Position numbers and translations under genes: made by a program
Part shown: positions 1-6,225 of the stretch, piece after piece
Numbering within the stretch: the stretch's first letter is position 1
Layout: each line of letters opens with the position of its first letter
Assembly: GCA_946886865.1 (NCBI GenBank)
Contig: CAMPJI010000077.1
Span: 1-10,655 of the forward strand
DNA: 10,655 nt
Reading direction: 5' to 3'
Origin: an uncultured Lysobacterales bacterium
GTDB taxonomy: Bacteria; Pseudomonadota; Gammaproteobacteria; Xanthomonadales; Xanthomonadaceae
Notes under the pieces: generated by a model
What the model saw: only the letters and a program-made list of their open reading frames with translations
What the model was told of the DNA's origin: nothing
The model's database searches: none

Positions 1-78
1 CGTCAGGGGTTGGCGGGTGGGGTGTGACGCCGACGCCGGGCGGCGCGTGGCCACCATACCGCCAGCCCCGGGCCGATG

Positions 79-109
79 CCGGCGACAGGTGTGCCGGCGC
101 GGTCGCCGG
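79..109 (+). other. GC-rich inverted repeat upstream of the nitroreductase gene
   Basis: Eight-base arms CCGGCGAC (79-86) and GTCGCCGG (102-109) are perfect inverted repeats around a 15-base loop and are followed by only three T residues. It could be the weak terminator of a gene to the left of the window, or a hairpin in the leader of the nitroreductase gene, whose start lies 42 bases downstream. Such short GC palindromes are common by chance at this base composition, so no function is assigned. The rest of the first 151 bases shows no convincing coding region or promoter. Confidence 0.25.
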
Positions 110-151
110 TTTCTGTGCAGAATCGCGACCGTCCCGTTTCGCCGGAACCCC

Positions 152-820
152 ATGAAATCGATCGCCACCGTACCGCTGCCGGCCGCCGAGCCCATGGACG
201 ACGACACGCGCCTGCGACGGGCCGCGGAGTTCGCCGAGCGCATGTCGCGCCGCCGCACGGTGCGCGACTTCGCACCGACCCCGGTGCCGCGGGCCGTCAT
301 CGAGGCGTGCCTGCAGGCTGCCGGCACCGCGCCCAGCGGCGCCAACCAGCAGTCGTGGCGGTTCGTCGCCGTGTCCGACCTCGATACCAAGCGCCGGATC
401 CGCGAGGCGGCCGAGGCCGAGGAGCGCACGTTCTACGAGCGGCGCGCACCGGAGGAATGGCTGGACGCATTGGCGCCTCTGGGCACCGATGCCGACAAGC
501 CGTTCCTCGAGACCGCACCCTGGCTGATCGCGGTGTTCTACGAGCGCTTCGGCGTGGATGCGGCCGGCGCCAAGCAGAAGCGCTACTACCCGCACGAGTC
601 GGTGGGCATCGCGACCGGGCTGCTGATCGCAGCGCTCCACCACGCCGGCCTGGCGACGCTGACGCACACCCCCAGTCCGATGGGCTTCCTCAACGAACTG
701 CTGGACCGCCCGCGCAACGAGATGCCGTACCTGCTGCTGGTGGTGGGGCACGCCGCCGACAGGTGCCGGGTACCGGCCATCGAGCGGCTGGCACTCGAGG
801 AGTTCGCCACGTTCGTCTGA
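152..820 (+). CDS. Nitroreductase-family flavoprotein, iodotyrosine deiodinase (IYD)-like
   Basis: This 222-residue cytosolic protein of the nitroreductase fold should bind FMN and act as a homodimer using reduced flavin. FMN-contact segments are visible: the basic RRRTVRDF (33-40), the loop [11 protein letters not shown] (61-71) and the THTPSPMGF segment (171-179). The residues that bind the zwitterion of halotyrosine in human IYD (Glu157, Tyr161, Lys182) have counterparts with identical spacing: Glu91, Tyr95 and Lys116. The family removes iodine, bromine or chlorine from halotyrosines; bacterial homologues with this activity are known, but the natural bacterial substrate is unclear. The reading frame stays open upstream to an ATG at 17, but that extension is Arg/Cys-rich and unlike the family. 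ATG 152 is chosen (weak GGAA at 144-147); ATG 194 (MDDDTR) is an alternative start. The gene appears to be a single transcription unit, 116 bases ahead of the next gene. Confidence 0.88.
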   Translation: MKSIATVPLPAAEPMDDDTRLRRAAEFAERMSRRRTVRDFAPTPVPRAVIEACLQAAGTAPSGANQQSWRFVAVSDLDTKRRIREAAEAEERTFYERRAPEEWLDALAPLGTDADKPFLETAPWLIAVFYERFGVDAAGAKQKRYYPHESVGIATGLLIAALHHAGLATLTHTPSPMGFLNELLDRPRNEMPYLLLVVGHAADRCRVPAIERLALEEFATFV

Positions 821-875
821 TGGTCTACGGCGCATCGGTCCGGCGCACCTGAACAACCTGAATTCCACGGTCCGC

Positions 876-896
876 GTGAGTCTCACCCGGTGAGAC
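876..896. promoter_or_regulatory. Overlapping inverted repeats, candidate operator or leader hairpin
   Basis: GTCTCACC (880-887) and GGTGAGAC (889-896) are a perfect inverted repeat around one central C. The left arm also pairs with GTGAG just upstream (876-880 against 882-886), so the site contains three alternating copies of one half-site that could form two mutually exclusive hairpins. It ends 40 bases before the ATG of the radical SAM gene, a position suited to an operator or leader structure. No T-tract follows, so a Rho-independent terminator is unlikely. A 9-base-period direct repeat of ACCTGAA (847-853 and 856-862) lies just upstream. No regulator is recognised. Confidence 0.35.
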
Positions 897-936
897 GGCG
901 GGCGGGAGACTGGCCTGCCGGAAGCGCGTGGCGGCC

Positions 937-2190
937 ATGAACACCCTCGAAAAGTTGTCCATCTTGGCCGACGCGGCCAAGTACGACGCCTCCTGCGCCT
1001 CCAGTGGGGCTGGCAAGCGGCACTCGCTGGGCAAGGGCGGCGGCGTGGGCAGCACCGAGGGCATGGGCATCTGCCACAGCTATACGCCGGACGGGCGCTG
1101 CGTCTCGCTGCTGAAGATCCTGCTGACCAACTTCTGCATCTACGACTGCGCCTACTGCGTCAACCGCGTCTCCAGCAACGTGCGCCGTGCGCGCTTCGCC
1201 ACCGACGAGGTGGTGCGGTTGACGCTGGACTTCTACAAGCGCAACTACATCGAGGGCCTGTTCCTCTCCAGCGGCATCATCCGCAGCGGCGACTACACGA
1301 TGGAGCAACTGGTGGAAGTCGCGCGCTGCCTGCGCGAGGACCACCAGTTCCGCGGCTACATCCACCTCAAGACGATCCCCGAGGCGTCGCCGGAGCTGCT
1401 GGCCGCGGCCGGGCGTTACGCCGACCGGTTGAGCATCAACGTCGAACTTCCCACCGAAACCGGACTGGGCGCGCTGGCGCCGGAGAAAAGTGCGCGCGGC
1501 ATCCGCGGCGCGATGGGGCAGCTGCGCTGGCGGATCGACGAGTCGAAGGAGGCGCGGCGGGCGAAGATGCCCACGCGCGCGAAGCCACCGCGATTCGCGC
1601 CGGCCGGGCAAAGCACGCAGATGATTGTGGGGGCCGATGGCGCCGACGACCGTGACGTGCTCGATGCCAGCGTCGACCTGTACGGCAACTACCGGCTGCG
1701 GCGCGTCTATTACTCCGCCTTCAGCCCGATCCCGGATGCGTCGAAAGTGCTGCCGCTGAAAGCGCCGCCGCTGGTGCGTGAGCACCGGCTCTACCAGGCC
1801 GACTGGCTGCTGCGGTTCTACGGCTTCGAGGTCGAGGAGATCGCCCCGCGCTCACCGGCCGGAACGTCGATGCTGGACTTGGAGATGGACCCGAAGCTGG
1901 CATGGGCGCTGCGGCATCCCGAGTGCTTCCCGGTCGACCTCAACACCGCGCCGAAGGAGCGGCTGCTGCGCGTGCCCGGCCTAGGGACGCGCAACGTCAA
2001 GCGCATCCTCGCCGCACGTCGGCACGGCGCGTTGCGGCTGGATGACCTGGCGCGCCTGCGCTCGCCGCTGCGCAAGCTGCTGCCGTTCGTGCAGGTCGCC
2101 GACCACCATCCGCGTGGCGCGCTGGACCGGCCCGATCGCCTGCGCGCGCAGCTGGCGCCGCCGCCGCGCCAGGCGGGGCTGTTCGGATGA
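937..2190 (+). CDS. Putative DNA modification/repair radical SAM protein with C-terminal helix-hairpin-helix
   Basis: A 417-residue protein of the family known as putative DNA modification/repair radical SAM protein (TIGR03916 type). The CxxxCxxC motif that binds the [4Fe-4S] cluster cleaving S-adenosylmethionine is CIYDCAYC, with Cys67, Cys71 and Cys74. Typical family landmarks are the N-terminal LSILADAAKYDASCASSG, the GICHSYTPDGRC segment before the cluster motif, and LSINVELPTE (about 165-174). Near the C-terminus, LRVPGLGTRNVKRIL (344-358) is a helix-hairpin-helix, indicating non-specific DNA binding. The last residues are QAGLFG, which resembles a DNA-polymerase beta-clamp-binding pentapeptide. 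The protein probably acts on DNA together with the next gene, the standard neighbour of this family; the reaction itself is not established. ATG 937 is preferred because it gives the usual N-terminus MNTLEKL; GTG 928 in the same frame is possible, and GGAAG at 920-924 could serve as its or the ATG's ribosome site. Confidence 0.9.
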   Translation: MNTLEKLSILADAAKYDASCASSGAGKRHSLGKGGGVGSTEGMGICHSYTPDGRCVSLLKILLTNFCIYDCAYCVNRVSSNVRRARFATDEVVRLTLDFYKRNYIEGLFLSSGIIRSGDYTMEQLVEVARCLREDHQFRGYIHLKTIPEASPELLAAAGRYADRLSINVELPTETGLGALAPEKSARGIRGAMGQLRWRIDESKEARRAKMPTRAKPPRFAPAGQSTQMIVGADGADDRDVLDASVDLYGNYRLRRVYYSAFSPIPDASKVLPLKAPPLVREHRLYQADWLLRFYGFEVEEIAPRSPAGTSMLDLEMDPKLAWALRHPECFPVDLNTAPKERLLRVPGLGTRNVKRILAARRHGALRLDDLARLRSPLRKLLPFVQVADHHPRGALDRPDRLRAQLAPPPRQAGLFG

Positions 2191-2209
2191 TGTGCGGTCC
2201 GTACCGGGC

Positions 2210-2213
2210 AGGG
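2210..2213 (+). promoter_or_regulatory. Ribosome-binding site that supports the GTG start at 2221
   Basis: AGGG lies seven bases before GTG 2221 but sixteen before the next in-frame ATG at 2230. Spacing therefore favours GTG as the start codon of the DUF4130-UdgX fusion gene. The longer N-terminus also gives the usual distance to the conserved DAW motif of the family. Confidence 0.5.
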
Positions 2214-2220
2214 TGACGGC

Positions 2221-3678
2221 GTGTACCGCATGACCGTGGAGCCGGCGTGGTCGCTCGACGCGTGGCGCGACGCCGCGCGCAACGCGCTGCATGCGGGCGT
2301 GCCGCCCGACGCGCTGGACTGGGATGACGCGGACCGCCCTTCATTGCTGGGCGCGTCGTTGCCCGTGCCCGACCCTGCCCGTGCCGGCGCCCGCGTGCCG
2401 CGCGGGCTGCTGGCGTTGGCCGAGCGCGTGCTGGCGCATCGCGACCCGCACCGGCATGCGCTGCTGTACCGCCTGACCTGGCGGTTGGCAAACGGCGAGC
2501 CCACGCTGCTCTCCAACCCGCTGGATGCCGACGTCCAGCGCGCGCACCAGTTGGAGAAGGCCGTGCGCCGCGACCTGCACAAGATGAAGGCGTTCGTGCG
2601 CTTCCGTGCGCTGCCGGGCGTCGAGGAGCGGTTCGTGGCGTGGTTCGAGCCCGAGCACCGCATCGTCGACCTGGTCGCACCGTTCTTCGCGCGCCGGTTC
2701 GCGGGGATGCGCTGGGCGATCCTGACGCCGTACCGCAGCGTGGCCTGGGATGGGCAGGCGCTGGCATTCGGTCAAGGGGCCACGCCGGCCGACGCCCCGG
2801 GCGAGGACGCCCAGGAGGCGCTGTGGCAGGCCTACTACGCGCACATCTTCAATCCGGCGCGCCTCAACCCGCGGATGATGCGGCAGGAGATGCCGCAGAA
2901 GTACTGGAAGCATCTGCCGGAGACGCACCGGCTGCCCACGTTGATCCGCGATGCGAGTGTGCGCGTGCGGGAGATGGCCGAACGCGACGCCGAGGCGCCC
3001 CGCAAGCCGGCGATGGTGCGCGGGGCGCTGGCGCAGACCGCAAGCAGCCGCGCCGGCGTCGCCACGCCTGCCGATGGGCTGGCCGGCCTGGCGGCCGCCG
3101 CGCGCGACTGCCGCGCCTGTCCGCTGTGGCAGCCGGCCACGCAGACGGTGTGGGGCGACGGCCCCGCAGACGCGCGCGTCATGCTGGTCGGCGAGCAGCC
3201 GGGCGACGAGGAGGACCTGAGCGGGCGCCCCTTCGTCGGCCCGGCGGGACGGCTGCTGGATCGCGCGCTCGGGGAGATCGGCATCGATCGCGCGGCGCTT
3301 TACCTGACCAACGCGGTGAAGCACTTCAAGTTCGAGTTGCGCGGCAAGCGCCGCCTGCACCGCAACCCGGCCGCCAGCGAGCAACGCGCCTGCGCGCCGT
3401 GGTTGCGCGAGGAAATCCGCACCGTCCGGCCCGAAGTGATCGTCTGCCTGGGCGCCACCGCCGCGCGCGCGGTCCTGGGCCCGGGATTCGGCCTGATGGA
3501 GGGGCGGGGCCGGTGGCAGGTGCTGGACGACGGCACCCGCGTCCTGGCGACCGTGCATCCGGCGTGGGTGCTGCGGCAGCCGGCCGGAGCGGCACGCGAC
3601 GCGGCCTATCGCGGCTTTGTCGAGGACCTGGCGCGTATCGCCACGGCCGAGGGGCCCGACGCGTCCATGCCGCCTTGA
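2221..3678 (+). CDS. DUF4130-type domain fused to UdgX-family uracil-DNA binding/glycosylase protein
   Basis: A 485-residue two-domain protein. Residues 1 to about 245 match the TIGR03915/DUF4130 DNA metabolism domain, with RDLHKMKAFVRF at 117-128 and MPQKYWKHLPE at 224-234. Residues about 285-475 are a family 4-like uracil-DNA glycosylase of the UdgX type. GEQPGDEEDLSGRPFVGPAG (324-343) is the uracil-recognition and active-site loop, HPAWVLR (446-452) is the DNA-intercalating motif, and Cys297, Cys300, Cys391 and Cys409 are the expected [4Fe-4S] ligands. KRRLH (376-380) corresponds to the KRRIH loop of mycobacterial UdgX, whose His forms a covalent adduct with the sugar after uracil excision, so His380 should do the same. 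The gene follows the radical SAM gene by 30 bases on the same strand, a recurrent pairing, and probably shares its transcript. GTG 2221 is chosen as start; ATG 2230 is the alternative. Acts in the cytosol on DNA. Confidence 0.92.
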   Translation: MYRMTVEPAWSLDAWRDAARNALHAGVPPDALDWDDADRPSLLGASLPVPDPARAGARVPRGLLALAERVLAHRDPHRHALLYRLTWRLANGEPTLLSNPLDADVQRAHQLEKAVRRDLHKMKAFVRFRALPGVEERFVAWFEPEHRIVDLVAPFFARRFAGMRWAILTPYRSVAWDGQALAFGQGATPADAPGEDAQEALWQAYYAHIFNPARLNPRMMRQEMPQKYWKHLPETHRLPTLIRDASVRVREMAERDAEAPRKPAMVRGALAQTASSRAGVATPADGLAGLAAAARDCRACPLWQPATQTVWGDGPADARVMLVGEQPGDEEDLSGRPFVGPAGRLLDRALGEIGIDRAALYLTNAVKHFKFELRGKRRLHRNPAASEQRACAPWLREEIRTVRPEVIVCLGATAARAVLGPGFGLMEGRGRWQVLDDGTRVLATVHPAWVLRQPAGAARDAAYRGFVEDLARIATAEGPDASMPP

Positions 3679-3710
3679 CCTGACGGCGCGCATGCTCGGG
3701 CACCGCATCC

Positions 3711-3714
3711 GGAG
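3711..3714 (+). promoter_or_regulatory. Ribosome-binding site of trxC
   Basis: GGAG is eight bases before ATG 3723, a well-placed Shine-Dalgarno sequence. The gap to the upstream gene is only 44 bases with no visible terminator, so trxC may be read through from the repair genes. Confidence 0.55.
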
Positions 3715-3722
3715 CACGCCCC

Positions 3723-4166
3723 ATGACCGACCGAACCCTCGAGGTGCCGTGCCCGCATTGCGGCACGGTGAACCGTGTGCCCGAAGCGCGCCTGGCGGCA
3801 TCGCCCTCGTGCGGGCGCTGCCACCTGTGGCTGTTCGAGGGGGTGGCGGCGCCGCTGGACGCGGCACTGTTCGAAAAGGTCGCCATGCGCGGCGACCTGC
3901 CGGTCCTCGTGGATTTCTGGGCGCCGTGGTGTGCGCCGTGCCAGGCGATGGCGCCCGACTTCCAGCGTGCCGCCTCGACGCTGGAGCCGCACGTGCGCCT
4001 GGCCAAGGTCGACACCGAATCCCAGCCGGAGCTGGGTGGCCGCTTCGGCATCCGCAGCATCCCCACGCTGGTGATGCTGAAAGCCGGCCGCGAGGTGGCG
4101 CGCCAGTCCGGCGCGCTGTCGCAGTCCCAGATCGTCGCCTGGGCGCGCGCTCAGGCCGGCGGCTGA
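3723..4166 (+). CDS. trxC: Thioredoxin 2 (zinc-ribbon thioredoxin, TrxC type)
   Basis: A 147-residue cytosolic thiol-disulfide oxidoreductase, normal length for TrxC. The N-terminal zinc ribbon is shown by CPHC (Cys10, Cys13) and CGRC (Cys30, Cys33). The thioredoxin domain follows with FWAPWCAPC, giving redox cysteines 70 and 73, and the conserved cis-proline at Pro114 in RSIPTL. It reduces protein disulfides at the expense of NADPH through thioredoxin reductase; the zinc module of TrxC is known to be redox-sensitive. The active site reads WCAPC rather than the commoner WCGPC, a substitution that may shift redox potential slightly. It sits 44 bases after the UdgX fusion gene on the same strand, and its last 16 bases overlap the end of the convergent DUF2254 gene. 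Confidence 0.93.
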   Translation: MTDRTLEVPCPHCGTVNRVPEARLAASPSCGRCHLWLFEGVAAPLDAALFEKVAMRGDLPVLVDFWAPWCAPCQAMAPDFQRAASTLEPHVRLAKVDTESQPELGGRFGIRSIPTLVMLKAGREVARQSGALSQSQIVAWARAQAGG

Positions 4167-5458
4167 GCCTCGGGTTCGCCCGCCAGCGCCCGCACGCGGG
4201 CGGCGGCCCTGCGGATGCGCTCGCGGTCATAGTCCAACACCAGCGCGTGTTCGGCGCGCGCCAGCGCCATGTCCGACTGGTGGACGGCGGCCGCGACGTA
4301 GCGCGCATCGCCGGTACCCGCCAGGCTTTCCAGGGACTTCTGCACGCGGAGGGCGACCTCCACCAGCGCGGCCCCGTCGCGCCCGATCGGCACGAATACA
4401 TCCTCGAACAGGTCGTCGACCTGGATCGCCGGTACGCACACGTGGGGGTAGGGGGTCTCCTGCGCCTCAGGTGGCGTGGATGCCGCCCAGAGGGACAGCG
4501 CCCGCGTGGCCCGTCCGAGGATGTCGATGGCGGTACCGGGGTCGTTGACAGCCGGCGACAGCGCACGTGACGCGATTTCCGTCAGCACCGACAGGCCGAA
4601 ACGCGGGTCCTGGTCGAACGAGCGCATGTCGCCGACGGAGAACGCATCGCGCACGTCCCCTTCGCCATCGCTGCCGATGCCGCCGTCGATCCAGGCGAGC
4701 GGCCACCGCGCATCGACGTACGTGCCCGGTGGCGACGCGACCAGCACGCTGGCGCCCGCGCCTGACGCCCAGTCCTCCAGCGCCCGCATGTCGACATGCT
4801 GCACATAGCCGAAGCGCTCGGATGGCACCGGGTGCGCGCCCTTCGGCGGCTCCAGCGGCTCGGGGAACGGACGCCCCCCGAGGAACGGCCGCACGTGCCG
4901 GTCACGCAGGGCGCGGGTGGCGGTGTCCTCGACCCGGTCGGCGGTTTCGCCCACGCGGCCGAGGCGGGAGACGTGGTCGATCCAGCGCAGCAGCGTGGCG
5001 ACGATCACGACGATGACGAACAGCGTGACCACGTACAGCACGACGCGCCCGCGCTGGCCGTACAGGCCCGCGTGCACGCCGATGATGCCGACCAGGCTGA
5101 AGAGGAACGAGCCGATGAAGGTGGCCAGCGCGTTCTGCGCACGCCGGTCCTCGGCCAGCAGGCGGGTCGCGCGGGGCGTGACGTTGCTGGTCGCCGACGC
5201 CAGCGCCGCGACCAGCGTGCTCAGCGAGAAGATCGTCACCGACAGCATGCTGGCGGCGATGATGTTGAGCAGGCTGCTGACGGCTTCGGCGCCGATCCGG
5301 TCGGACAGCTCCCACGGGATGTAGCGCTCGACGATGATCGCCACCAGCGCGGTGGCCACCGCCAGTGCGGAGAAGGCCGTGGCGCGGAACCAAAGACGAC
5401 GCCGCGCCTGCAGCCAGAGCCACTGCAGGCGCGTCGTGATGCCGTCCTGGCCGCTCAT
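4151..5458 (-). CDS. DUF2254 family inner-membrane protein
   Basis: A 435-residue membrane protein of unknown function. Four hydrophobic helices are visible at about residues 27-46, 61-86, 109-132 and 138-159, followed by a soluble, probably cytoplasmic, domain of about 270 residues. Family-typical motifs in that domain are GDMRSFDQDPRFGL (276-289) and RALSPAVNDPGTAIDIL (298-314). DUF2254 proteins occur widely in proteobacteria; no biochemical role is known to me, and a channel or sensor function would be speculation. It begins 21 bases after the lipoprotein gene on the same strand, so the two are likely cotranscribed. The start at 5458 has no strong Shine-Dalgarno sequence, which fits translation coupled to the upstream gene. 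An 11-base perfect inverted repeat lies within codons 9-19. Its 3' end overlaps trxC by 16 bases. Confidence 0.88.
   Translation of the reverse strand: MSGQDGITTRLQWLWLQARRRLWFRATAFSALAVATALVAIIVERYIPWELSDRIGAEAVSSLLNIIAASMLSVTIFSLSTLVAALASATSNVTPRATRLLAEDRRAQNALATFIGSFLFSLVGIIGVHAGLYGQRGRVVLYVVTLFVIVVIVATLLRWIDHVSRLGRVGETADRVEDTATRALRDRHVRPFLGGRPFPEPLEPPKGAHPVPSERFGYVQHVDMRALEDWASGAGASVLVASPPGTYVDARWPLAWIDGGIGSDGEGDVRDAFSVGDMRSFDQDPRFGLSVLTEIASRALSPAVNDPGTAIDILGRATRALSLWAASTPPEAQETPYPHVCVPAIQVDDLFEDVFVPIGRDGAALVEVALRVQKSLESLAGTGDARYVAAAVHQSDMALARAEHALVLDYDRERIRRAAARVRALAGEPEAQPPA
5403..5433 (-). repeat. Perfect 11-base inverted repeat in the first codons of the DUF2254 gene
   Basis: CGCGCCTGCAG (5403-5413) and CTGCAGGCGCG (5423-5433) are perfect inverted repeats separated by nine bases. 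In the mRNA they lie 26 to 56 bases after the start codon and encode the near-mirror peptide RLQWLWLQAR. The stem is very GC-rich and should be stable, so it could slow early translation; coincidence from the peptide and codon choice is also possible. Confidence 0.55.
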
Positions 5459-5479
5459 GCGGCACCGGACCAGGTACGG

Positions 5480-6094
5480 TCAGCCATTGGACGGGGCAGG
5501 CCCGGTCGGAACAGGGCCATACGGATAGCGCTCGAAGATGGCCGCGATGGCGCGGTCCGCTTCGTCCGCGCGTTCGGACGGGGTGCGCTGGGTGACGCGG
5601 CCGATGGCATCGCCGGTCCACACCAGGTGGTTGCGCTCGGCGTCCACCAGGTCGACGGTCAGCGTGCCCTCGGTGTAGCGGCTGACCTGCGCTTCGTCGT
5701 ACCAGACCGGCACGGCCACGTAAGCGCGGGCGCGATAGTTGTAGAAGTAGCCGATGTCGGTTCGCGGCACGCTGTAGACGTCGGTGCGCTCACGGATCAC
5801 GCCCTGGAAGTTGACGCGCAGGTCGGGGTTGGTCTCGTCAAACCGGTAGCCACGCGCATCCATCTCGCGCCGGATCGCGGTCTTGATGCGTTGCGTGAGG
5901 TAGCTGGTGTAGCCGGACTGCTCCATCGCCAGCGGCTCGTAGAACGCGTAGCTGCGGTATTGCGTGAAGTCGGCCTGCGGGTCGAAATCGGTGCGCACGC
6001 GCGGCCCCATGGCGCAGGCGGCGAGCAGGGCGAACGCGGCCATGCCGAGCAGCAGGCGCACGATGGTGGTGCGGGTCACGGTCAGGCGGGTCAT
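5480..6094 (-). CDS. DUF4136 domain lipoprotein
   Basis: A 204-residue predicted lipoprotein. The N-terminus has basic residues, then a hydrophobic stretch (about 11-26) ending in a lipobox LAAC at 24-27, so Cys27 should be acylated after signal peptidase II cleavage. Residue 28 is Ala rather than Asp, compatible with sorting to the outer membrane. The mature part matches DUF4136: V-TDFDP-ADF-QYRSYAFYEP near the start, then MDARGYRFDETNPDLRVNF and a Tyr-rich middle segment around residues 110-130. The molecular function is unknown; envelope maintenance is the usual guess. Start at 6094 is well supported by a GGAGAGA ribosome site six bases upstream. It is the first gene of a likely two-gene operon with the DUF2254 protein, 21 bases downstream. 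Confidence 0.9.
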   Translation of the reverse strand: MTRLTVTRTTIVRLLLGMAAFALLAACAMGPRVRTDFDPQADFTQYRSYAFYEPLAMEQSGYTSYLTQRIKTAIRREMDARGYRFDETNPDLRVNFQGVIRERTDVYSVPRTDIGYFYNYRARAYVAVPVWYDEAQVSRYTEGTLTVDLVDAERNHLVWTGDAIGRVTQRTPSERADEADRAIAAIFERYPYGPVPTGPAPSNG

Positions 6095-6100
6095 GACGGC

Positions 6101-6107
6101 TCTCTCC
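6101..6107 (-). promoter_or_regulatory. Strong ribosome-binding site of the DUF4136 gene
   Basis: Read on the minus strand this is GGAGAGA, six bases from the ATG at 6094, the clearest Shine-Dalgarno sequence in the window. The 131-base gap to the upstream glycosyltransferase gene (6095-6225) probably holds the promoter of the lipoprotein operon, though I cannot pick out a convincing -35/-10 pair. Confidence 0.6.
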
Positions 6108-6225
6108 GGCGGGTTGACCCGATGACGCTAGCAACGCGGGGCGCGTGGGGCGCGTGAAACCCGCGTCGTCGCGGCGGGCGGGCCTGACGCGTTCAGCCCG
6201 ACACGTGCGGCAGGCCTGCGCGACG

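Noticed and set aside
17..151. N-terminal extension of the nitroreductase from ATG 17
   Set aside because: The 45 extra residues are Arg/Cys-rich and unlike the family; the normal length and N-terminus are reached with ATG 152 or 194.
883..1785. A 300-codon open frame on the minus strand
   Set aside because: Antisense to the radical SAM gene; sequence is a composition artefact rich in Arg, Gln, Val and His with no recognisable fold.
2341..4566. A 741-codon open frame on the minus strand
   Set aside because: It lies antisense to the UdgX fusion gene, trxC and the start of other coding sequence, has Arg/Ala/Pro-rich low-information sequence and no domain. Long antisense frames are expected at this GC content.
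4796..6157. A 453-codon open frame on the plus strand
   Set aside because: Antisense to the DUF2254 and DUF4136 genes, both of which have clear family motifs on the minus strand.
6139..6166. Repeated GGGCGCGTG and a 7-base stem after the glycosyltransferase gene
   Set aside because: No T-tract follows on either strand and the repeats are short and GC-only, so neither a terminator nor a regulatory site can be supported.
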